A stretch of DNA of 64,000 bases from the NCBI RefSeq assembly GCF_031951985.1, contig NZ_JAVLVU010000001.1, positions 2,418,001-2,482,000 of the forward strand, in the 5' to 3' direction. The DNA comes from Mucilaginibacter terrae (GTDB lineage: Bacteria > Bacteroidota > Bacteroidia > Sphingobacteriales > Sphingobacteriaceae). Under the pieces are notes generated by a model. The model was not told the origin of the DNA, made no database searches, and saw only the letters and a list, made by a program, of their open reading frames with translations. The position numbers were made by a program, and so were the translations under genes. This document shows positions 9,234-17,606 of the stretch, piece after piece (position 1 is the stretch's first letter; each line of letters starts with the position of its first letter).

Positions 9234-9265
9234 CAAATATAGGTTTATTGAACAATTAATGAAAA
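9234..9265 (-). promoter_or_regulatory. Promoter of the riboswitch-channel transcript
   Basis: On the minus strand TATATTTG (9241-9234) matches the TAnnTTTG -7 box. A T-rich TTTT lies 20 nt further upstream at the -33 position. Transcription would begin just before the riboswitch aptamer, giving a leader of about 95 nt. Confidence 0.45.
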
Positions 9266-9285
9266 CATGGTTTTGTGCATTTGAT

Positions 9286-9397
9286 TTCCCCTCTTGAGAG
9301 GGTTTGGGGGTGTGTAATTGGGATAAGTGTATAACTGCTTTGATAATACACACCCCTGCCATTACTCGACCCTACACGCCCCCTCTAAAGAGGGGAA
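9286..9397. repeat. 112-bp MITE-like nested inverted-repeat element
   Basis: Terminal inverted repeats of 17 nt (9286-9302 and 9381-9397) have a single mismatch and begin TTCCCCTCTT. Inside them is a second perfect inverted pair, GGGGTGTGTA (9307-9316) and TACACACCCC (9347-9356). There is no ORF. The layout resembles the short non-coding dispersed elements found between genes in Bacteroidota. The same kind of C/G-rich palindrome, with different sequence, is at 56100-56174. Confidence 0.55.
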
Positions 9398-9423
9398 TTT
9401 TATGCTTTGCTATGGTAATAATC

Positions 9424-9451
9424 AAAAAAAGTAAGCGTTAAACGCTTACTT
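9424..9451 (-). terminator. Rho-independent terminator of the TlpA-like gene
   Basis: On the minus strand the stem AAGTAAGCG/CGCTTACTT is followed by a run of seven or more T. It is preceded by a separate perfect inverted repeat at 9453-9491. Together they end the minus-strand transcript from the gene at 9505-10671. Confidence 0.8.
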
Positions 9452-9452
9452 T

Positions 9453-9491
9453 AATAACCAATTCAAGCATTGGACGCTTGAATTGGTTATT
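9453..9491. repeat. Perfect 16-bp inverted repeat
   Basis: The arms 9453-9468 (AATAACCAATTCAAGC) and 9476-9491 match perfectly, with a 7-nt loop. It is immediately 3' of the TlpA-like gene and just ahead of the U-tailed terminator. It could be a transcript-protecting hairpin or a protein site. Confidence 0.6.
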
Positions 9492-9504
9492 GCATAAATT
9501 AAAT

Positions 9505-10671
9505 TTATTCGCCTTTGCCAGCTTTTTGAGGTGCACTTAATACTTTCAACAATGTCATTTCCAAATCGCCGCCGCGCAGGTTTTTGGCTACTATTTTGCC
9601 ATCGGGCCCAATTAAAAAATTTTGTGGGATGGATTGTACAAAGTAAAGTGCGGCAGCTTCATTGTTCCAGAATTTCAGGTCGGATACGTGGGTCCAGGTC
9701 AAACCATCGTCTTTAATAGCTTTAAGCCATGCCGCTTTACCATCAGGCCGGTCTAATGATACGCCCAATACGGTAAAGTTCCGGTCTTTAAACTTGTTAA
9801 ATACCCTCACCACGTTAGGATTTTCCTGGCGGCAAGGGCCGCACCATGATGCCCAAAAATCAATCAGCACATATTTACCTTTAAATGAAGACAGGCTAAC
9901 AGGTTTACCATCTACATCATTCTGTGTAAAATTGGGAGCTACGGCACCTATGGCAGTTGCCTTCAATGCTGCAAAAGAGGCTTTGAGTTGTTGCCCTTGC
10001 GGCGAGTCTTTCAGTTTTTGCGATAAGCTATTATACAAAGGTTCGATCACATTTGCATCAGCCGATGGACCACCCATGGAGCTAACCGCCATCAGGCTTA
10101 AATAGCTGTACGGGTGGCCAAGAATATATTCTTTCAGGAATTTTTCGCGCTCCAGTTGTATGGCCTTAAACTTATCCTGCATGGTGTTTTGATACACATT
10201 GCTTTGGCGTTGCTCCGGAGAAGCAGCCTGTACTTCGGTATAAATTCTTTCGGCACGGGCATACAGCGGTGCCAGCAAAGTGTTCAGTTCTTCGTTATCC
10301 CTGTTTATTTCCGAACCCGTAATTTTGGCTTTTGATACCGAATCGGTAGCGGCAATGTACATATCCCCTTTTTCGAGGTAGAGGTTTAGCACATCATCAG
10401 TTTTGCTGATGCCGCTAAAACCCACGCCACGGTGGTCTAATACCATTAATGCACTTGTTGGGTTGTTTATTTTGCCGGCAAATTGAAACGTTCCGTCAAC
10501 CAGGGTGGTAGAGTCTACTTGTCGGGCTTGCCCTTGTTGGTAAACAAGGTAAACACGGTAGGGCTGCTTCACCGTATTTAGTTTACCATTAATAGTAAAG
10601 GCTTCGGGCGTTTGTGCTAACGCTACCGACGGCAGCAAGGCAGTTATATACAGGGCAATTTTTTTTAACAT
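9505..10671 (-). CDS. TlpA/ResA-family thiol-disulfide oxidoreductase with DUF4369-type N-terminus
   Basis: This 388-aa exported protein has a signal peptide (1-19, ending VALA). Residues about 25-115 form the beta-rich DUF4369-type domain common in Bacteroidota TlpA proteins. A helical linker covers 120-235. The C-terminal thioredoxin fold (245-385) has the active site WCGPC at 276-280 in DFWASWCGPCRQENP. Such proteins reduce or isomerise disulfides in the periplasm, often in cytochrome c maturation or oxidative stress; the partner is not evident here. It is probably monocistronic, ending in a clear terminator. Confidence 0.85.
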   Translation of the reverse strand: MLKKIALYITALLPSVALAQTPEAFTINGKLNTVKQPYRVYLVYQQGQARQVDSTTLVDGTFQFAGKINNPTSALMVLDHRGVGFSGISKTDDVLNLYLEKGDMYIAATDSVSKAKITGSEINRDNEELNTLLAPLYARAERIYTEVQAASPEQRQSNVYQNTMQDKFKAIQLEREKFLKEYILGHPYSYLSLMAVSSMGGPSADANVIEPLYNSLSQKLKDSPQGQQLKASFAALKATAIGAVAPNFTQNDVDGKPVSLSSFKGKYVLIDFWASWCGPCRQENPNVVRVFNKFKDRNFTVLGVSLDRPDGKAAWLKAIKDDGLTWTHVSDLKFWNNEAAALYFVQSIPQNFLIGPDGKIVAKNLRGGDLEMTLLKVLSAPQKAGKGE

Positions 10672-10784
10672 CAGTGTTCTTTATCAATAACCATTAACGA
10701 CAGAAATACAATTTTGGTACAAGCCCTAATCTGCCATAATATTGGTTCAAAATTACGTTTTATTTAAATCATCAGCACAGCATC

Positions 10785-11855
10785 TCAAAACAGGGTAACC
10801 TGCCTGCCGGTTTTGGGTGTAAATATTGATAAATCATATCCGGGCATTTCCCTGCCTGCCAGGTACTTTTTACAGGCCATGCGGTATAGCTGGTGTATAG
10901 ATTCGGCCACTTCGCCATCGCCGCTCATGCGGCGGCCAAATTCGCTGTCGTTTAGCTTACCATCGTGGCACTCGCGTATGAGGTTCAATACTTTTTCGGC
11001 CCTGTCGGGAAAGGTTTTGTGTATCCAATCAACAAACAATTCGGCTATAGAGCCATTGAGCCGCACTATGGTAAACCCTGCCGAAACTGCTCCGCGATTT
11101 GCTGCCGCCCTGATGATGGCAGGCACCTCGTTACTGTTTAAGCCGGGAATAATAGGTGCCGTCATTACCCGTACAGGTACACCAACCTGTGTTAGTTTTT
11201 CAATAGTATTTAAGCGCCCTACCGAGGTGACGGTACGGGGTTCGAGCTTTTGGCGCAACTGTTCATCGAGCGAGGTAATGGAAACATTTACGTGGATGAG
11301 TTTAAGTTTAGCCAGTTCGCTTACCACATCAATATCACGTAAAATGAGGTTGTTTTTGGTGATAATGCTTACCGGGTGTTTGTACTGTAAAAACACTTCG
11401 AGCAGGCGGCGGGTAATTTGCAAATCGCGCTCAATAGGCTGGTAACAATCGGTATTGCCCGATAGTACAATGGGTACGGGTTGATACCTGCGGCGATTAA
11501 AATATTCTTCGAGCAGTTCGGGCGCATTGCGCTTTACTATGATCTTGCGTTCAAAATCAAGGCCCGCGCTAAAGCCATAATATTCGTGGCTGTTACGGGC
11601 ATAACAGTATACACAACCATGCTCGCAACCCTGGTAAGGGTTAATGGAGTGCATGTGGCTTAAATCGGGACTGTTGCTCTTGCTTACAATACTTCTGGGG
11701 TTTTCTTCAAATATTTGTGTTTTGCTGTTATGCAGTAACGGCTCGTCCAAACCCTCAATATGCTCGGCTACATACTTGTTTTGCAGGAACTTATTATGTG
11801 TATTTACCTGTGCCCCTCTCCCCCTAAAAAACTCGCTGTTTGCCTCAAATGCCAT
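10785..11855 (-). CDS. PA0069-family radical SAM protein
   Basis: This is a 356-aa cytoplasmic radical SAM enzyme. The cluster-binding motif CEHGCVYC has cysteines 77, 81 and 84 (CX3CX2C), preceded by SINPYQG. Later core features, such as PIVLSGNTDCYQP, follow the TIM-barrel fold. The spacing and length fit the PA0069/spore-photoproduct-lyase-like group, whose substrate is unknown. It appears to be a single-gene unit, with 113 bp before the next minus-strand gene downstream (TlpA-like). Confidence 0.8.
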   Translation of the reverse strand: MAFEANSEFFRGRGAQVNTHNKFLQNKYVAEHIEGLDEPLLHNSKTQIFEENPRSIVSKSNSPDLSHMHSINPYQGCEHGCVYCYARNSHEYYGFSAGLDFERKIIVKRNAPELLEEYFNRRRYQPVPIVLSGNTDCYQPIERDLQITRRLLEVFLQYKHPVSIITKNNLILRDIDVVSELAKLKLIHVNVSITSLDEQLRQKLEPRTVTSVGRLNTIEKLTQVGVPVRVMTAPIIPGLNSNEVPAIIRAAANRGAVSAGFTIVRLNGSIAELFVDWIHKTFPDRAEKVLNLIRECHDGKLNDSEFGRRMSGDGEVAESIHQLYRMACKKYLAGREMPGYDLSIFTPKTGRQVTLF

Positions 11856-11907
11856 GAAACAAATTTGCTAATTTATTTAGCAACAACACAAGGAATATCA
11901 GTATTTT

Positions 11908-12359
11908 TTATTCGTCAACTAAGTAGTCAAGCTCCCGATTCACTAAATCGTATATATCAGATGAGGGAATATCAAGTTCTTCATAACTATCAGCCAAAAC
12001 TTCTAAAGTAACATCCTTAAACTTTATTATGTAGTGCTTATAATGCGAGAATAAACTTTCTGAATGCTGGGAATGGATACTATTTTGCTTAGACAATTTG
12101 CCCAAGGTGAATAATGCACTTCGAAGAAGCCATAGAAGCCAAGTCCATAATCCATGTAAGGATGACCAGCTTCATCATTTGGATATCCATATTTATACTG
12201 CCTGTACTTAAACTTGAGTATACTTACCACTTCTTTTCTTTTTTCTAAAGCAAGATATAATTCATGTTGCGTCGACAGTAAAAAATTCTCGTACATAAAT
12301 ACGTATTCTCTTTTTAGTGCTATCTCCTTAACTTTTGGTTGCCGTTTAAATAAATTCAT
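11908..12359 (-). pseudogene. Small hypothetical gene split by a frameshift
   Basis: Two overlapping minus-strand reading frames are present. The first runs from ATG 12359 (MNLFKRQPKVKEIALKREY...) through GFYGFFEVHYSP and then loses sense. The second carries LGKLSKQNSIHSQHSES...VLADSYEELDIPSSDIYDLVNRELDYLVDE to the stop at 11908. Joining them near 12101-12107 (CCTTGGGC on the minus strand) with one added base gives one acidic protein of about 150 aa. I do not recognise the family; the size and acidity resemble immunity-type proteins, but that is only a guess. Alternatives are two overlapping genes or a sequencing error. Confidence 0.5.
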
Positions 12360-12422
12360 ATTCTAAGTGTGTTTAAGCCCTCCCTGTACAAATCTACTTA
12401 TAAGCAAATAGATGAATAATCG

Positions 12423-13259
12423 TTACTTTATCTTCTTCATCACCTTAATCAGCATACCGGCAATAATTTCATTTCCTTTATCAGATGGATGCAAGCCATC
12501 GTAAGTCATATTAATAGCTTCAGGTGGATAAGGGTATCCGTCGGTTTCGGCATTAAAAGGGATGTTGGTGTAGGCCGGGTATTTAAAGTTTTGGTATTGA
12601 TGGGTTAAGGAATCTTTTAAGCGCTTAAACTTTACTGCATACTTAACATCCAGTTTGCTGTTATGATAAAGGTCAACTACCTCGTAATTTTCCAGTTTGG
12701 CAATAGCTTTTACAGCTTCGGCAAATTGCTCAAGGGTTTGGCCTTCTTTTTCTTTGTACGAGCCCCATGCATTGTTTTTAGGATTGCGGATATATACAAA
12801 ATCGCCACGTTGCATGGGGGTAATTAGTATAACACGGGCTTGCGGATTGAGGCTTTTCAGTTTATCGGTAATGATGCGGTAGGCGCCGTATACAGTTTGT
12901 AAGCCTGTGCTGTTTTGGTAATCGGCCATGGTTCCCCGTTTGCCGCCGTGCCACCAGTCGTTGGTGCCTAAAAACACGGTGTAAACATCGGCCTTTTGCA
13001 GATTTAGCTTTTCTATTTCTTTGGCAATGCGTACCACCGTCCAGCCGTTATGGCCCTGGTTGGTGTAATGCAGGTAGGGCAACTGCTCGGTAACGCGGGT
13101 AAGGTAGCCTTTGGTTATACGGTCGCCGGTTTCATTGGTGTGATCGTTCAGGTAAGTTATCGAATCACCTATGGCTGTCCAGCTGATTTGTTTTTGGGGG
13201 ATGAATGATGTTGCAGCAATTAAAAACAGCACCAGCAAAAAATATCGATAAAATTTCAT
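12423..13259 (-). CDS. SGNH/GDSL hydrolase, secreted
   Basis: This 278-aa protein has an N-terminal signal/anchor (about 1-20) and the SGNH blocks AIGDSITYL (nucleophile Ser33), NGWTV, GTNDWW near residue 97, and DGLHPSDKG near 257 with the catalytic Asp/His. It is likely an esterase acting on polysaccharide acyl groups or lipids outside the cytoplasm; the substrate is unknown. It is unrelated in detail to the SGNH lipoprotein at 6423-7130. It appears monocistronic. Confidence 0.85.
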   Translation of the reverse strand: MKFYRYFLLVLFLIAATSFIPQKQISWTAIGDSITYLNDHTNETGDRITKGYLTRVTEQLPYLHYTNQGHNGWTVVRIAKEIEKLNLQKADVYTVFLGTNDWWHGGKRGTMADYQNSTGLQTVYGAYRIITDKLKSLNPQARVILITPMQRGDFVYIRNPKNNAWGSYKEKEGQTLEQFAEAVKAIAKLENYEVVDLYHNSKLDVKYAVKFKRLKDSLTHQYQNFKYPAYTNIPFNAETDGYPYPPEAINMTYDGLHPSDKGNEIIAGMLIKVMKKIK

Positions 13260-13350
13260 ACGTTATAAATGTTGCACTAAATATAAAGGCAACATTATAA
13301 TATGGCATCCTGCTGTATGCTGTTGGTTGCTTTAAAGCATCTACATTAAA

Positions 13351-13378
13351 AGAAAAAGGTGCGACCATATAGCCGCAC
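13351..13378 (-). terminator. Rho-independent terminator of the DUF6515 gene
   Basis: On the minus strand GGTGCGGC and GTCGCACC form an 8-bp stem followed by TTTTTTCTTTT. It lies 30 bp past the stop codon at 13410. Confidence 0.8.
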
Positions 13379-13409
13379 CCCACTCTAAAAAACTATCAAT
13401 CATTACTTA

Positions 13410-14510
13410 TTACTGGTCATCGGGTTCATCATCGGGCACACCGGTTACCACGTAGATAATTTTACCGTTGGCATCACGTTGCTCGTGCAAATAAACGCCA
13501 TCGGGGGTAAGCCAATATTTTTCGCCGTTAATTTTTACTTTACGGGTATCGTTTGGCAATTCATCAATTACATCGCCAATTTCGGGGTAAGCACTGTTAT
13601 CGTTACCATTTACCTGGGCATTATCAGTGTTAAGTTCACCATCTTTACCCATTACACGATACACTAACCGGCCGCTGCCATTGGTTACCGCCTGGTAGTA
13701 TACACCGTTCGATTCATAGTACTGTACACCGTCAATTGTAATCGACTCGGCATCATCGGGCAAACGGTCAAGTTCGGCACCAACAGGAGGCTCAACTACG
13801 GTGTACTGATTATTTAAGTTTTGGTAATAAAAACCATTACTATAATAGTACCATGATGAGCCCCAGTAAAACGGATAGTAACCGTAAGGCAATACACCAA
13901 TGCTTAAACCTATGCGCGGATAATAGTAACTATTGTAATACCCGCGATAGTTATGATAAAAGCCACGATATGGGTTGCCATAATAGGCTCTAACCCCACC
14001 ACGGTAATAACTACGGCCGCTAAAATAGCTACGGCCACCAATACCACGGTAATTGTAACCGGGGCGAACACCGCCACGGAAACTATACGTATTACCTGAT
14101 CTAAAGCCTCCGCGGGCTCCATTATAACTTCCTCTCGATCCTCCGTAAACGCGGTTGTTATCAAAATTTCCGCGAGGCGAGTTACCAAAGTTGCCACCTG
14201 CATTTGGCCTTACACCATAGTTTTGACGACCTTGTGTATTACCTCTTTGTGAGAAATTACCACCTGGGTTACCTCTTTGTGAGAAGCTGCCGCCTGAGTT
14301 TCCGCGTGGTGAAAAACCGCCTCCGCCAAAACCGCCGCGAGAGCCACCACCGAAACCACCGCCACGAGAACCGCCTCCGCCGCTAAATCCGCCACGACCG
14401 CCGCCACCGCCACCACCTCTGCTTCCTCGCTGAGCATCGGCCGATAGGGTAAACAGAACTGTTAAAGCGCTTAACCCTATGCTCAATAAATATTTATTTA
14501 AACTTTTCAT
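13410..14510 (-). CDS. DUF6515 family secreted glycine/arginine-rich protein
   Basis: This 366-aa protein has a signal peptide (about 1-26, ending ADA), then a long Gly/Arg/Ser/Asn-rich low-complexity region (27-130). A Tyr/Gly-rich segment (130-225, with YRGYYNSYYYPRIGLSIGV) follows. The C-terminal half contains two repeats of a small beta module (ELDRLPDDAESITIDGVQYYESNGVYYQ and the related IDELPNDTRKVKINGEKYWLTPDGVYL). These repeats define the DUF6515 family, which is exported but of unknown function. It is a single-gene unit with its own terminator. Confidence 0.8.
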   Translation of the reverse strand: MKSLNKYLLSIGLSALTVLFTLSADAQRGSRGGGGGGGRGGFSGGGGSRGGGFGGGSRGGFGGGGFSPRGNSGGSFSQRGNPGGNFSQRGNTQGRQNYGVRPNAGGNFGNSPRGNFDNNRVYGGSRGSYNGARGGFRSGNTYSFRGGVRPGYNYRGIGGRSYFSGRSYYRGGVRAYYGNPYRGFYHNYRGYYNSYYYPRIGLSIGVLPYGYYPFYWGSSWYYYSNGFYYQNLNNQYTVVEPPVGAELDRLPDDAESITIDGVQYYESNGVYYQAVTNGSGRLVYRVMGKDGELNTDNAQVNGNDNSAYPEIGDVIDELPNDTRKVKINGEKYWLTPDGVYLHEQRDANGKIIYVVTGVPDDEPDDQ

Positions 14511-14698
14511 GTATGTATGTTAGAAAGAAACGTTACTACCCGCACACAGCAGGCTTTTTGTTAATTTTAAATTTTCGACTATTTAAACATTCAACGGTTT
14601 AATAACCTTATAAAAATTAACATTTTATTTGGTCGGTTAGCCCAGCCACATTACACTACAAGTATCAATTACAAAGCCATTAAACCCTGCTCTATACA

Positions 14699-14738
14699 CA
14701 AAAAAGCCATCTCCCGGTCATTTATCCGAAAGATGGCT
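14699..14738 (-). terminator. Rho-independent terminator of the OMP gene
   Basis: On the minus strand AGCCATCT and AGATGGCT pair (plus-strand 14705-14712 and 14731-14738) and are followed by six T. It lies 26 bp past the stop at 14764. Confidence 0.75.
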
Positions 14739-14763
14739 GTATATGGTTTCTTTGTAATATGGT

Positions 14764-17236
14764 TTAGCTGCCCGATTTAACCCGGCTCTTTTCGCTATCG
14801 GCACCGCTTTGGTGGCGGCGGGCCTGTATTTTGGTATTACCAAAGTTGTAGGTAAAGGTTAATCGTGCTACGCGGGTTTCATTTTTTTGGTAAACGTTAA
14901 AGTTTAAGTTACCCTGGCGCACATTTAAATTTTGCTCGCGGGTGTTAAACACATCGGTTACCGAAAATTTTAAGGTAGCTTTTTTTGCTGCGAATGACTT
15001 GCTGATACCAGCATCCAAACCATATTGATGGCCTATTTGAAACAAGCCATATGTTAAAGGCGATTGATAATTAAAAGTACCTTCCAATTTTACAGTTTTA
15101 CTTAGTAAAAAGGTATTTATTGAATTTCCCTGTAAAGCAAACTGGCCATTATCAATACCGGTGGCCGGCGATTTAAAGCCCAGGTAAAAACCTGTTATGT
15201 TGTTATTCATGCTCCACCATTTGGTAAGTTTAAACGGAGCGCTCAGGTTAGCATTGTATGAGTTTTGCTCAGCTAAGTTTTCGCGGGTTATAAAGGTTAC
15301 CTTTTGAGCATCAATCTGCTTGGGTATCTCTACCATTACATCGGTAGTTTTGCTATAACCCAAGGTAAGATTGTAGGTTTTTTTAAAGGTATACGATAAC
15401 TCGAACGAATTGGTAAATTGAGGTTTAAGATTAGGGTTACCTTGCTGATAGGTATAGGCATTTAATATTTGTACAAAGCTATTCAAATCATCATAGCTCG
15501 GCCTGTCAATACGGCGGCTGTAGTTTAAACCCAGACTATGATTTTCTGATAATTCGTGATTAACAAACACGCTTGGAAACCAGCTCAGGTAATGTCTTTC
15601 GTTAATAGTGGCTACACCATTAATATCTCGCGAATCGCCTTTTGAATTGGTTTGCTCGGCGCGTAAACCGGCTTGCACCGATGTTTTTTTCCAGCTTTTG
15701 CTAAAGTTAAAGTAACCTGCGTTAATATTTTCGGTGTATTTATAAAGGTTGGTGCGGCCTGCATCGGGTACCCAGTTACCGTTAAATACCGAGTCGGTGC
15801 GTAAATCATTATCGGTTGCCACGTAGCTGAATTTTACACCGGCTTCCAGTTTCATGGTTTTACCAATAGGATTGGTATAATCCGCCTTATAAGTACCAAT
15901 GTTGATTTTGGTTGGCAGGTTGTTTCTTAATAATGAGCTTGTACGCAGGGTGGTACCATCGGCCTGGTAAAAGTTGTTGTTGTAATTGTTGCTTTGACGG
16001 TTCCAGAAGTAAGAGTAATCGGCATCCATACTTAATTCTTTTCCTGCGGTATCAATTACCAGACGGTTGTTAATATTAGCCGCAAAGTTATTGTAAGCTT
16101 CTTTAGAGTTGTTGCCGGTGGTGGTAATACCGGTTTGGTTACCCTGGTTACCTCTAATTAAGGTGTTGTTGTTGCTTAAACCATCAAAGGTTGAATTATA
16201 ACCGCTTAATTGTATACCCAGGGTGTTGGTTTTGCTGATATCGTAGTCGGCACCTACTTTATAATTGTGTGAGTTGCGATCTCCTACCAGTTTAGTATTC
16301 TCGGTAAAAAAAGTATTAACACCGGCATTATTAATTGTGCGGTTAAGCTCCAGGTTTTGAGGGCGTTTATTGCTGTAGTAGCTGTAATTACCAAATATAT
16401 TTAAGTTGCCGTCTTTATGGTTAAGGTTTAATGAGCTGCTGGCTTTATGGTTTTGACCATAACCTGCAGTAGCTGCAAAACTACCGTTAGTACCACCTGC
16501 ACGGTTTTTTTTCATTTTGTATGTTAATGATACCTGAATTACCGGCAGCATCATACTTAGCCGATGGATTGGTAATTAACTCGATAGACTGGATGCTGTT
16601 ACCATCGGTTGAGCGTAACAAGGCAGCCAATTGGGCGGCCGATAGGTAGGTTAATTTATTATCGATCATTACCGTTACACCTTGTTTGCCCTTAAGGCTA
16701 ATGTTATCATCTTTATCAACAGTAACACCGGGCGCACGCTCCAATATTTCCATAGCCGAGTTACCGGCTGCCAGCACGCTGTTTTCTACGTTCATTACGG
16801 TACGGTCTATTTTACGCTCGATGAGTGGTTTGGTAGCCGTTACCGTTACTGCCGCCAGGTTTTTTGACGAGGATACCAATTTTAAAGCCGGAACATTTAC
16901 AGTGGCATTGTCTGTAACATTGATTGGGGCACTTACCACTTTATCAAAACCTACAACGGTTGCTTTAACCAGGTAAGTACCGGTTGCAACACGTTCAATG
17001 GTATAAGCACCGGCATCATTGCTCAGGCTGCTTTTCACTACCGATGAATCTTTAGCACGCAACAGGGTTACGGTGGCATAATCGGCAGGTTTACCTTTAT
17101 CAGTCATCAATGAGCCATTGATTTTTCCGGTTGCAGATGGTGCCGCGGCTGGTTTTGCATTGTTTTGAGCCTGTACAGTTCCCGCTCCAAAAGCAAGGAC
17201 CAAACAGGCAAATATTTTAAAGGTGAGCGTTTTCAT
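14764..17236 (-). pseudogene. TonB-dependent receptor-like outer membrane protein (OMP_b-brl_3 type), frameshifted
   Basis: The 5' part (17236-16487) encodes a signal peptide, a carboxypeptidase-regulatory-like domain (GKINGSLMTDKGKPADYATVTLL) and a plug domain ending SAKYDAAGNSGIINIQ. The frame then runs out as NEKKPCRWY. The rest (to 14764) continues in another frame from MKKNRAGGTNGSFAA through a full outer-membrane beta barrel ending RLTFTYNFGNTKI. The two join as GIINI-Q-MKKNRAGGTNG with one base fewer in either the A4 or the A8 run (plus strand T 16515-16518 or 16505-16512). Intact length would be about 815 aa. It may be inactivated, a sequencing error, or rescued by slippage on A8. The substrate is unknown. 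Confidence 0.75.
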
Positions 17237-17542
17237 GTGAGTTTAGTGTAAGTGTGTAGTGTAAAATTTTGGCAATAGGTATCCTGTTAAAGATTTTTAA
17301 TCTTTTTAAAAATTGTTAAACTGTTTTATTGATTAAAGCTTACCTGTACCGTGTAAGCTTGTTATTGTATTTGTTAGTAAGATGCACAAACAGGGCATCT
17401 GGTTACAAGAAAATGTAACTTTTTTAAAAAATCATTGGAGAGGAAGGTATAACCAAAGTTAAAACCAGGCCAAACAACTTAAGCCTCAACAAATTGCGAT
17501 AAGGTGTAGGCAACAGTAAATTTATTGGAGTTAAGAATTTAG

Positions 17543-17590
17543 CATCCCGCCTGCAACCTCATCATGAACATTTAGTATGCAGGCAGGATG
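17543..17590. terminator. Hairpin downstream of the PspC gene
   Basis: The 13-nt arms 17543-17555 and 17578-17590 pair with one G-U, with a 22-nt loop. On the minus strand it follows the PspC stop at 17607 but has no long U tail, so its role as a terminator is uncertain. Nothing else was recognised in the 370-bp gap 17237-17606. Confidence 0.4.
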
Positions 17591-17606
17591 TAAATTCCTT
17601 ATTTTG

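Noticed and set aside
10813-11445. A 210-codon plus-strand open frame opposite the radical SAM gene
   Set aside because: It is the complement of a well-conserved enzyme and its translation has no domain-like features; antisense shadow.
13410-14510. Glycine-rich region as tandem DNA repeat array
   Set aside because: The Gly/Arg/Ser codons vary and the repeats are at protein level only; it is normal DUF6515 low complexity.
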